From Kingdonia uniflora (Eukaryota > Streptophyta > Magnoliopsida > Ranunculales > Circaeasteraceae), in assembly GCA_014058105.1 (NCBI GenBank), contig JACGCM010001511.1:1860001-1924000 (forward strand): a stretch of DNA of 64,000 nt, read 5' to 3'. The notes under the pieces were generated by a model. The model made no database searches and was not told the origin of the DNA. It saw nothing but the letters and a program-made list of their open reading frames with translations. The position numbers were made by a program, and so were the translations under genes. Shown piece by piece: positions 46,601 through 57,011 of this stretch. Numbering within the stretch: the stretch's first letter is position 1; each line of letters opens with the position of its first letter.

Positions 46601-47430
46601 CCTTTCAAATCACTAGGAAAATGTATCAGTTTTTTTATACTTTCCCAGAGTTGAGATAATTTTTGTGACTTTTCCAGCATATCCTTCACAGACATTATAG
46701 AAAGGACGCAATATGTGAATTGTATTCTGCTGGCAGCCCTCTTGACCAAGCTGCAATGAGATCTTTTGGAAACATTTGAAAATAATCTTCATCTGCATAA
46801 ATGAGGTAAATTATTAGCTATACAGGAAGAAAAAAAAATATTGTTTGAGCTGGACAAAATATAGATATTCAAGAAAGAGATCACGACTGTTGGAGGAATG
46901 TATTTCCCAAAACATGAGTAGAGAGACCTACCTGAAAATCTTCGTTTATAAGTGCCAACTTTGCCAGTTTTCTGTGCAAAGGTGAGATAAACACTAACTG
47001 AAGTTCATCAGCACTGTCTTCAAATTTTACACAAAAAATAATCCCATTCTTCAGTTCAAGTAACTGAAAAGCCTTGACTAAATGGTATTGTTCCTTTAAT
47101 TCTATAGTACACCAGAAATATTGGCATTTTTTTTACCAACCAAAGAATGCAGACGGGATATAGCAAACATAATATTTTGAATGATTATTTGGTTGGATGA
47201 TGAATCATCATTGTCCCTCAAGTTGGCAATAGAAGGAAGAAACTATTTTAAAAAGTCCACTTGGTTTCATGAGCAACAATGTTTCTAGCTTTGTTTTCCT
47301 TATACTGGAATCTGATGACGCCGTAACAAAATAAGAAAACAACAGGCGGTTTGATATGCTACGTAACTTAGTGTGGCGATGCAGCAACAAATCACAGATC
47401 AGTTCCCATATCTCCTAGAAAATGAAAAAA
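46600..47430 (-). pseudogene. UTP20-like: Captured UTP20-like C-terminal gene fragment in the MULE
   Basis: Three minus-strand exons with good splice signals. Exon after TTTCTAG (about 47416): EIWELICDLLLHRHTKL, SISNRLLFSYFVTAS, MKPSGLFKIVSSFYCQL, QNIMFAISRLHSLVG, and in a shifted frame KAFQLLELKNG to a donor at about 46930 (CAG|GTAGGT). Next exon after TTATGCAG (about 46798): MKIIFKCFQKISLQL, LRPFYNVCEGYAGKV. These match my recollection of the C-terminal part of UTP20, a large HEAT/ARM-repeat protein of the nucleolar small-subunit processome (LMRPSRLF..., LPLYKVCEGFAGKV...). Frameshifts and stops make it a pseudogene. Introns are retained, so it was taken up as genomic DNA. Confidence 0.6.
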
Positions 47431-48439
47431 GAAGTATTAAACGATATAAAAACAAGTTCTATTTATATTTCAATTAGCAGAATGAAGGAAATATCTAGTG
47501 CAAGTACTTTGTGCAGTTGAATGCAAATATAACTTCAATATGGATTGAGATAGATTTTCCAGGAAACTGAAATGTAAGAAAGCGCGAATGTTATCATTAA
47601 TCAATTAACAACCATATAAATGTCCCAATGAAAAACCATTTCCAGGATGAGGCAATTAACTAATGAGCCTAGCTACCAAATAGTTACTTCTTCAGGAAGC
47701 AAGTGTAATCATGTCACATGCAAACTCCATAATTCAGTCAGGTACTTATATATTTTTTTGACATGTCCTTCAACATATAATATAGATTTTGAGATTCGTT
47801 GCGTTGATATGTTCATCATCATATACTATGTATCATGAGATTCGCACCAATTAAAAATGAGATAAATTTGAAGATTTTTTTTATAGCTTATATGAGCTTA
47901 TTGAGTTTAAATAGATATTGCAATGCAGTTGTTAAAAGAAAAAGCGTGAGCAAAGCAAAAATAGATCATATATAAGCCATATCAGAAGTATTGGTTTGCT
48001 TGAAACAACGGCTTCGTATTTCTTAAATACTCAGTATTGGATGTGCAAATGTACACATGAGAAAAATAGAATTCATAATTCTATGAAACTAAGAATGTCA
48101 AAAATAAAAAATATCTTACATATGTGACAGAGATGATAACTCTTTGGTCAAATGTTTGATTGGACAAATTAAATGAAAAAAGTCTACAGTGTCTCGTGGA
48201 AGAGGTCAAATAGACCAAATAAATAATCAAGGCACCCTTCCTGAAGAACTAATCAAGCAGCAAAGAATCATGTACTTTTTTTTCTTTCAAGACACGAGTT
48301 AGAAAATTAAAAACCAACAAACTAACCTTCATATCATGACGAAAAAAAATTAATATCATCGAGTTCCTACTCAATAAAAATTGAGACAACCGAATGGCAT
48401 TTACAAAACTTGATTTTTTGGCTAAGAAATTTAACCATA

Positions 48440-50160
48440 CCTGACCCTTCCCGGAATATGGTAATGATAATTGCATGACAATGCCAATGGTGTCATCTAG
48501 ATAAAAACATCTCCATTTGTGATGAACCTTGATGTAATTAACTTACCCCAGTTATAAACCTAAAATTTATAATTATAACGTAATTAGCTTATACCATTGA
48601 AAGAATTCACGGACAAAATGATTTTAAATAGCAACGAAAAAGGCTGCTTACGGATATAAAGGTACATTTGCTTTACTCTTATCCGCCTTCAATCTGCTTG
48701 AACTTGGAAGAATATGCAACGTGATACACCCCCATAAATCCTGATATGAAAGCACACAAGGATATATAAATCAATTTCATTAACAGCAACTTGTATATAC
48801 TATTAGTATCCTCCCCAAATCTTCAAGGAAATCGATTTCATTAACATCAATGTATTATACAAACAAAAATTAGAATAAAATCGAAATTGAAATGCAATAT
48901 GTTCCTCGGGTACTTTTTTGCAAAAATTGCTTTCATTAAACCAAACAAGTGATACAAAACATCCCAAGTTTTTATAGACATAGGCAAGAGGTTAACACTT
49001 TTACACACATCAAAAGCATAAAACATAAACTATCTACCGATTCCCAAAAGTTACATTTCTACAGACAACGCTTCGGACATTGCAGTACAAGTTAGTTTGA
49101 ACACTGAGCTGAGCTGATGGTCCTTCCACTGTTTCCCTAATTGGAGCTTTGGCACCTGCCAAAACACAATGTTTAGGATTTGAGTTTGACAAGTAAAGTA
49201 TTTCTTTCCCAGGGGAAACTTGAAGTCTCTAAAGGTATTCTGAACCACCATCTCTTAGCTTAGGGTATACCTTGATAGGTGTTGGTTCAATTATTTTTGC
49301 ATGATATTGGTAAACGGACTTCACTGTGAAAATCCCATCATCTTAGAAAGTTGTGTGTTCCATTAAGTACTTGGAACCTATATGCCATGTGCGAGGAGGT
49401 ATGTGTAAGTACGTGAGGGTGTGAATTTGCATGTGTATGAGAGATGGAAGGAGACAGAGACAGGCATACGCACAAATATTAGCCTGAGAGGGCAACTTGA
49501 AAGGGCCAAGCACTATAAGACAATAACAAATAAGAAACAGATACATACTTGATATAAAATTATACTTTCTTTCGACCCTTTTCCGTCATCTGCTTGGCAG
49601 GACATTTTCCCCGTTAGTTCTATCAACAGTTGTCCACTAGAGACAGTTCCATCTAATACACTATAAATATCCGCCTGATTGCAACGCGGCTTCATTCCCG
49701 GGGGAACATCCCCAATTGAATCAATAGTTGTTTCACACAAAGGTTCCTTTTTTATGGACATAAATTTTAAATTTCTCAAACTCTTAGTCCCTGCTTGGAA
49801 GGCCTTGCATCACTTTCCGTTTTAACTCAAATAGGAATGATTCACTAGAAAGAGCATCCGACAATGCTATCATTCTAAGGAGATGGAGATGGCTAAGATT
49901 GCTTCAAATATCGTAAAAATGGTCAAGAGAAACATGTAACAAACCATGTAATGTTTGTCTGTTTAATTGCAACTAGTCTTTACTTAGGCGCCCGGGAATT
50001 ATTAACTAATGGGCACCCTAAACTCTAAACTATTAAGATAAACATTTAATGAGAAATCAAATACCTGGGGATAGCGCCCTCGCAATACCAATTGCAATTT
50101 TCATGACATCGGCACAAACGGTTTGGACCCAATGATCACAGTGATTAGAAGGAACCTTCA
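48440..50160 (-). pseudogene. Further captured exons in the MULE, source unknown
   Basis: Several open, splice-bounded minus-strand segments: about 50155-50073 (NHCDHWVQTVCADVMKIAIG, donor CCAG|GTATTT); 49790-49551 (IDSIGDVPPGMKPRCNQADI, YSVLDGTVSSGQLLIELTGK, donor CAA|GTATGT); a segment after TTTGGCAG near 49157; 48741-48655 (DLWGCITLHILPSSSRLKAD, acceptor ATCAG, donor GTAAGC); and 48520-48452 (DTIGIVMQLSLPYSGKGQ, donor CAG|GTATGG). I do not recognise the protein. It may be upstream exons of the same source gene or a second captured gene. The remaining sequence between 47440 and 48440 looks intronic. Confidence 0.4.
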
Positions 50161-50534
50161 CCTTCTACTCTGCAACCCAACATTGGTGAGATTTACACTA
50201 AATTCATTCCTATTGACATTAAAATGACCAAAAAAAAAGAAAAATTATTCAATAATAAGCACAAACTATCTCAAATTACAACCTTTAAATCAATCTGACG
50301 ACTACTCCACCATTTTGCAGAAACCCCAAGCTTTGACAAGCCAACTAGATTGAGGTAAAACAAAATTTAAACTAACCTATAAAAGTTATAGGTAATGTGT
50401 TTGATGAAATGGGTATCTGAAGCCAAGCACTAGAGCACGACCAAGGTCAAATACAGAAGCTCCCCAAGGTTATGAGTTTGTACTGTTTATGCATTTGAAT
50501 TTGAAGAAGGTGGACTTGCAAACTATAAATCAAT

Positions 50535-50765
50535 TAGGTTTGGCGGGATAGAGTTTATTTTTGAGTGTTTGAGAATTGATATCATGTGAGAGATATAAGG
50601 GACACTTCAGGCATTAAATTATTTGACTCGGTCAAATCTGGACTGACCCAGTTGACCGGTTCTGTTTTTGCCAAAAATTAGATATTGGGGTCTAAGTCTA
50701 AGAAAAGCCAAAGGTGGGGGGTAATGTCAAAGATGGACAATTATATGGGGTCTAAAGTCTAAAAA
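50535..50765 (-). repeat. MULE right terminal inverted repeat
   Basis: Reverse complement of 11381-11613 with scattered differences. Both keep GGTCAACTGGGTCAGT and CCAATATCTAATTTTTGGC. It ends GTCTAAAAA, followed by LTR sequence GGGGCCCAACCTAGG. Confidence 0.9.
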
Positions 50766-51028
50766 GGGGCCCAACCTAGGTTATTAGCAGTTTCCCAATT
50801 GAAGTAGAATTCTATTTCAATTAGAATTTGAGTTCCTAATTCTAACCCCCTTGTGTTTTATAAAAGGGGGAGGCCTAGGTTATTTGTTTATCGGTGGTTA
50901 TTGAATAAAGCTTCAGGTTTAGCTCTAGTTTATGTTTATTTTGAGTTTTACAGTTTAGAGAAAACCCTAATTTTAATTAGGTTTTCGTAATCTTCAAGTT
51001 TCCGCTTCCACCACTTGATTTTATATCA
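50766..51028 (+). repeat. Gag-only element 5' LTR, second piece
   Basis: Matches the 3' LTR from about 53574 to its end (shared CCTAGGTTATTAGCAGTTTC, TATAAAAGGGGGAGG, AGAGAAAACCCTAATTTT). TATA box TATAAAAG at 50859-50866. Ends TTTATATCA. Confidence 0.9.
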
Positions 51029-51030
51029 AA

Positions 51031-51043
51031 TTGGCATCAGAGC
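51031..51043 (+). promoter_or_regulatory. Gag-only element primer-binding site
   Basis: TTGGCATCAGAGC, one change from the TTGGTATCAGAGC site for initiator tRNA-Met used by many plant LTR elements. Confidence 0.85.
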
Positions 51044-51082
51044 GATTTACAGATCCACGAGATAGGTTTTTTTCGACTTACA

Positions 51083-53390
51083 ATGGCTTTGGGAAGGATG
51101 AAGAAAACCAATGCTTCGAAGAAACCAACCACGACGGAAAGCCTCGCCGGGTTAACCGGTGAATTCCGACTACTTGTCGCCGCTCCCAATGCTCAAGCGT
51201 TGCAATATCCTCCGCAACTGGCACCTCTCGGAGCCACGATGGAGCTGCCACTGATTTCAGAATCAACGGATACCGAATCCGAGAAAAGCACATAAAAAAA
51301 TGGAAAGTCGGCCGACGACGTGAATTAGTTCGCACCTCTTCCCAATGATTCTCAATAATCCTCGACCACCGTTCAACCTATCAGGGCCCAAGGAATACCC
51401 ATACCATCACCATGACCGGTATTAGCGCTGAAAATAGAGATCTCACCGGTGTTTCCAAAAATCCAGCGAAAGAAGGAGACATAGTTCGTATTGAGAAATA
51501 AATTGCATCACGTGGTTGGCTCATGTCCTATCCCAACCAGACCCATACTCATCCGTTTCAAGCCCACTTACAACACCAACCCACAACCCAACTATCAAGT
51601 TTATCCCCCAGCACACATGAGCAACACGGCCCAATTCCTTTAACCTGTGAACAATACACGACTTGGGCCCGAGCCATACAAAACCAGGCCCACACTCAAT
51701 TTATCAACCCAAACCTACAACTACTTAATGGGCCCCCGAACCAACTAGGGAACCCAACCCAAAGTGATTGGGTTCGTTGGGACGGGCTCAACCCGGGGTT
51801 TTAAGGTCCTCCCAATCCATCACAACCCATCTCTTCTCCTTCGAACAATTATTTTCCTCTACCAAGTATGATTCCCTCCTACCCACAATTACCACCGACC
51901 TTCTCTCTCAGTACTACACTACCTCAAATAGCTACCCATCTCACTAATCATCTACCACCAACCACATGCCCACGTGGACCTCAACCGGTGAGTGCTTCTC
52001 TCTACCACTCCGCATCAATAGCTACACTGAATCCAGTCACCTCGTGCCAGAATGTTCTGCCATGGGGACAACAATTGTATGATCCATCTCCGAGTAAACT
52101 GCCAGCGCAGTTTGTCGCAACGGGGGAAAATTCCTCCTGGCCTACGGTTGTATCAGCCACCATAGGAAGTAAAATCCCTCCAGGTTCGGCACCAACGCAA
52201 CAACAATAATCACCAGAAATACGACCAACGCATCTACCCTATTTTACTAGTTTATAGTCCCTTCCTGACAATGGTTTTGGGGACGGATCGACAGGTGAAT
52301 ACCCGTATATGGATTTTGTTGATGATGGGATTAATTCACATTTTACGGGGAGTCAGAGAGAGAGGTGCTATCATGGGGGTGAACACTATGTTCCACCGCT
52401 TGGGCATCAGCCGCAGTTCAGCGAGCAAAGCCGAGGTCGTGGCTTTAATCCCCCGATTGACACCCCACAGCGTGATCGTCAGGAGAAACATAGACCAGTG
52501 GGCTGTCCTCCACGACCTCTGAGGCACCCTTATGCGACTCAGTACCAGGATGACGAGTACTATACAGAGATAGGGTTTGAACGACGGCCATAATGACAGG
52601 GACGAGGTTCTGATATTGAGGCACTGGCTCGAGCACTTATAGAGCAAACACACGATCTTCACCTGAAGTTCCCCGAGTTTGACGGTAAGTCCGACGCAGA
52701 TGTGTTCATTAACTGGTTGGACAAAGTTGAGAAGATTTTCACCTATCAGCGCTACGGAGATCCAAAATAGGTAGCGATAATTGAGTCTCAACTTTTTGGA
52801 TATGCTCTCACGTGATGGAATAGTGTTCAACAGTCTCGCAGGTCTCAGGGTTATTCGATGATTACCGAGTGGTCAAAGATGAGACGTAATATGAAAGAAC
52901 GGCTCATCCCAATGAACTACGGTGAGATAGTTTTCAAAAAACTTCAATCGCTAAAAATGGGACTCTTTACCATTGATGATTACACTGACCAATTTTATCT
53001 CCTTGAGTCCCGTGCCCGTCTTCATGAGACAGAAAAATAGCGAGTCAGGTACAAGAATGGTTTGACGAAGAATCTTCAAGAGATGATAGCGTTACAACCT
53101 GTTTACTATTTATCAAAGATTGTACAGCTAGCCAAACAAGCAAGCGAGTTCCGGATTACACAGTTCCGTCCTCCAGTTTCAGTACAGACAGCTGCATCTT
53201 CAATTATTCTGACAGTCACTGCACCGCGTACTTATGTTTTGGGTAACTGTTATGGATGTGGGAAGCCTGGGTACCAGAAACATGATTATCCTGCGTTTAC
53301 AAAGAAGGTTGGATTAGTTGTCGATGGTATGCGCGAAAGTGTTATAGCTACTGTTCAGCGAATTTTATAGGATGAAGATAAGGATGGGAT
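51083..53390 (+). pseudogene. Degenerate gag of the gag-only element
   Basis: ATG at 51083 opens a basic, then proline- and serine-rich N-terminal part (to about 52600, with many stops). The gag core follows: LKFPEFDGKSDADVFINWLD, QLFGYALT, SMITEWSKMRRNMKERLIP, TIDDYTDQFYLLESRARLHE, KNGLTKNLQEMIALQP, then a zinc knuckle near 53245-53290. The knuckle reads CYGCGKPGYQKHDY, so both the His and last Cys of CCHC have become Tyr. Chromovirus-type Gag by its core motifs. No protease or pol follows before the 3' LTR. Confidence 0.8.
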
Positions 53391-53461
53391 ACGTACTACA
53401 TTTGTGCGAGCGTCTTCTGGCTCCTTGATTTTGTGGACGAAATCTTCTCAGACAGAGGGTT

Positions 53462-53830
53462 TGATGTGACACATCCATCATAGGGTCGCCCACCCACAAT
53501 ATGACCTATGCTTATTTAATACTTTTAATGTTTTGTATTTTAGTCTTTAGCTTAAAGCCTATTGGAGAGGCCCGTCCTAGGTTATTAGCAGTTTCCCAAT
53601 TTAAGTAGAATTCTATTTCAATTAGAATTAGAGTTCTTAATTCTAACCCCCCTTGTGCTCTATAAAAGGGGGAGGTCTAAGTTATTTGTTTCTCAGTGGT
53701 TATTGAATAAAACATCAAGTTTAGCTCTAGATTATGTTTATTTTAAGTTTTAGAGTTTAGAGAAAACCCTAATTTTATTTTGGCTTTCGTAATCTTAAAG
53801 TTTTTGCTTCTGCGACTTGATTTTATGTCA
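53462..53830 (+). repeat. Gag-only element 3' LTR (369 bp)
   Basis: TGATGTGACAC...TTTTATGTCA, intact, with TATAAAAG at 53661-53668. Preceded by a purine-rich CAGACAGAGGG that may be the polypurine tract. Followed by AATCC, the target duplication. Confidence 0.9.
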
Positions 53831-53835
53831 AATCC

Positions 53836-55660
53836 AATAAAGTTTGAAGAATATGAGATACCTCCCAGCGACCATTAAGAATTAACTCATTGACTTTGGA
53901 AAGATTAGTTACCCATACACCTTCATTTCCTTCCATAATGGATTTAAGGGAGATATTATAGACCCAATGATCTCTCTAAAGTTCAATCTTCTTCTCTCCC
54001 ATGATCGAAAACTATTGAATATCACAAGTCAATGATAGCCTCTTCAACAGGTGCCTTCCCTTACTAGTTCGGGGCCCCTTCACTAACGTGTGGTATGGTA
54101 AGGCTAGGCCTAAACAAAATCCTTTTGTTTTGTAGTGGTAATATCTTTGAATACTAGAAAGTGATTTGGTCCTAACATTTTCCTGGATAACAAATTGTTT
54201 CTAAAGAGGTATCCAAATAGATGGCTTTTTGTAGTAAGTAATCATAATGCCTTTTTCGTCGTAGTACTTAGCTTTCATGAATGAAGCCCAAGGACCCTTG
54301 CTATTGTGAATACCCCACTTTAACTTCATGAAGAGAGAACAAATAAGCTCTTTCCTGCTCCCAAGGCCTAGGACTTCCTTCTCCTAAAGGCTTGCAGGTC
54401 TTGTACTAAGTCAGAGTTCCAACTTTCCTCTTGGTAAACTTTTCACTTCAAATAAAATTTATGATGATAGATTTACACTCTTCTACAATAGGTGCAAGCA
54501 CTTATATACATATATATATATATTACAGACAGGAATGCTAACAACAAGGATTTTGCCAAACTAACTTGCCCTTGATAACAGAGAAGTCTCCCACTACAAG
54601 AGCTAGATCTTTTCCAAACCTTGTCCAACAAAGTTCTAAGATGAGCAATTTTCACTTTGCCCTAAACCAAAGTCACTCCTAAGTAAGTATCCTGCAAGGA
54701 AGCCCCACTCATTCTCAATAGAGTCATGATTGGGGATTTCAAGCCACACACAGTCAATAAAAACCTTACTCTTCTCTTTTTTAATGTATCACTCAACACT
54801 TTTATGATAAGTATTTATCCCTCTTAGCTTCTAAAGCACCATTGACAAATAGAGAATGTCATCAAGAATGACAAGATGGCAGGGGCCAAAGTGGTTTTCA
54901 AAATTACTGCAGGTTTCATCTGTAGAGCTATCCGAAATGTTGATACCTCTATTTAGCACATCTTTAACAAAAGTAAAGAGTAAAGGATGGAGGGTTTCCC
55001 TGTCTAAGACCTCCAGAGTTGATAAAATAACCACAAACACCCCTATTAATCATCACAAAGATCCATGCACTATCATGAATAATAGGATTCCTCCTATGCT
55101 GTCTAGTTGCAAGCTCATATCATTTAGCATCTTTAGTAACAAATCTTAACTTAGACTGTCAAAAGCTTGATAGATGCTGATCTTAATGCCTACTTTGCCA
55201 TCTTTTTGCTTTATTCATCTTATTAGCAAGCCCAATACTTCTTTATTTGGATGTATCTCTTAAGGAGTGAGTCCACCTGCTCCGTACTGGTTATTCTAGC
55301 TGCAATATGCTATAGCCTAGAAGCCATAATATTAATATTGATTATGAAACAAAGTTGCCCAAACAAATAGGCTTGGATTGCTTCAGCTTGGAAGCATTCT
55401 TCTCCTTGGCATCCAACACAGTAATGTTAGAGTTGAAACCTCTGGGGAGAGTGTTGGGGTGAACAAAGCAGAATACATCCGACGTGCACAATTTGGTTTT
55501 ATCTGTTATCCTCATGACATACAAATAATCAACCAAGAAATTATAAACATAATTAACATACACCCAAATCACAATATTTATCGGAGGTTCATCTCAAGGC
55601 TACTCTCACCACTAAATTAGAAATCTACTATGTATACAAGTTCAATTACAAGCCCTCTAG
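53836..55660 (-). pseudogene. LINE-A 5' half: reverse transcriptase remnant
   Basis: Minus-strand translation gives the L1-type RT in order: TLPRGFNSNITVLDAKEKNA, SKPICLGNFVS, DSLS (from the KAFDSLSWDF-type motif) and LLKMLNDMSLQLD, AWIFVMINRGVCGYFINSGG, then the catalytic region as HLVILDDILYLS (normally F/YADDI). Downstream come WASFMKAKYYDEKG and GRWEVSHILQ close to 53840. Frames change repeatedly. The sequence resumes at 11303 on the other side of the nest with zf-RVT and RNase H, the expected next domains. Confidence 0.75.
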
Positions 55661-56999
55661 AGATTCCAACAAACATGGAAAGATCCATCAAGAATCCAAA
55701 GATTACCTTAACAAAGACCATGTTGCATACCTTCTTCTTGAAACTTTTCAATCTTCTCTCTTCATTAATTTCTCATCTTAGCAACCAAAAGGTACTTCCC
55801 CTCTTACCATCAAATCGCAAGAGAACATCCTCCACCTTATTCCTTGTAAAGACCAACTCTTTATAAGGTCTATCATAAAGACTACATCTCTTCTAGATTT
55901 TAAGTTTCTCTAACAAAGGCTTTGAACTCATACTCTATAATGTTGGCTATAAACTCGAACTAAGGATTGTCGAAGAATCAGGAAATTATCGAAGTTGTTC
56001 GAACGATGAATGAAGTCGGTCGAACGATTCGTTCGATCGAGCTTCAAAGTCATTCGAACGAACTTTTTCCTACTCCCTGGAATTTTGGCCCAGGAGTCAA
56101 TCTCGTTCGAACGAGATGTTATGTTTTTAGGGCTGGAGACCAATTATCGGAAAGTCGTTCGAACGATCTTAGAGTCGTTCGAGCGAGCTTGACGTAGGTT
56201 TATTTTTAGATGTTTTTCTAGTTGTTGGGTTTGCCTCGAGATCCGTTCTACTTCTATTTTTGGTTCCCTAGTAAATAAAGAGGACTTATGTTATTTTGTT
56301 AACCATCTTTATGAGTTTAATTCTAGAGAGAAGCCTAGGGTTTGAAGAGACTCCATTAAAAGCTTGAGAAGCTTGAGAGATCATTGTAACCTTTTTGATA
56401 TCATAGTGAATTGTTCGTGGGAAGTGGTTTTTCATCTGCAAGGCTTTTCCAATTCCCTCCTCCGGGAAAAATCTTCATGTCCTTTAAATTATTTTTTGTT
56501 TGATTTACTACTTGAATTGACAATTTTCGTGTATCGTTCTTGTCAGAGAGGAGAGAGTAACTACTTCGATTCTTATCATATTATTATAGACTCACTTTCA
56601 GGTCACCAGTGAAGTATGCATCACAAGACAAACCATTGCCTCCAAAATGAACTTACAAAATAGCTTACATGGTTTTTCATTCGAGCAACTTAAGTCTCGT
56701 CCGAACGATTGCAACAGAGCCAAGTTTCCAACCTAGAAACAAGCCTTTTTGTTCGAACGACATCCTCTATTTTTGAGTTGCAACCCAATAGAGAGTGGAG
56801 TCTTTGAAGAAAGAAATGACATATTTGCAAACATAACTATCTACTACTTTCCAGTACCTTTAAATGAAGCATGTACAAGACCCATCTGGGCAAGGGGAAC
56901 TGTCAGGATTAAGGCTTAAACACCAGCTGACTGTATTTCATTTATTGAAGGTATCAAAGCTAAGTGTAAGTTGTCTTCATCAGTCACTAATTTAAGGAC
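55661..56999. other. Unassigned stretch with palindrome-rich segment
   Basis: No gene. 55994-56761 holds at least eight copies or near-copies of the palindrome TCGTTCGAACGA. 56200-56630 has LTR-like traits (TTGTAACC, then TTTGTTTGATTTACTACTTG, then TTCTTGTCAGAGAGGAGAG) as in some Copia LTRs. A TGTTGG start at about 55941 is a possible LTR beginning, but no pair or target duplication was found. Confidence 0.4.
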
Positions 57000-57011
57000 C
57001 AAGTATATATA

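Larger units (their letters stand above)
11381..50765 (+). mobile_element. MuDR-type MULE carrying transposase and captured gene pieces
   Basis: Terminal inverted repeats of 233 and 231 bp bound this element. The transposase gene starts inside the left end (12088 onward) and reads rightwards. Captured host exons lie on the opposite strand inside the right end. It has been invaded by A1 (14018-23353) and T2 (24655-46109). Subtracting these leaves about 8.6 kb, a plausible autonomous MULE size. It inserted into the 5' LTR of the gag-only element. Compared with the intact LTR, about 35 bases are missing at the insertion site, and I could not define the expected 9-bp target duplication. Confidence 0.88.
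11309..53830 (+). mobile_element. Gag-only LTR element (TR-GAG/LARD type), split by a MULE
   Basis: The outermost nested element. The 5' LTR is in two pieces (11309-11380 and 50766-51028), followed by a primer-binding site, a degenerate gag and the 3' LTR (53462-53830, 369 bp). Both LTRs start TGATGTGACACAT and end near TTTATRTCA, and the target duplication AATCC is perfect. Without the MULE the element is about 3.14 kb and has no protease, reverse transcriptase or integrase. This fits the known class of small terminal-repeat elements that encode only Gag and depend on autonomous relatives. It lies inside the minus-strand LINE-A. Confidence 0.85.

Noticed and set aside
46600..47430. An intact host UTP20 gene
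   Set aside because: Only a few C-terminal exons with frameshifts, lying between MULE ends and opposite to the transposase.
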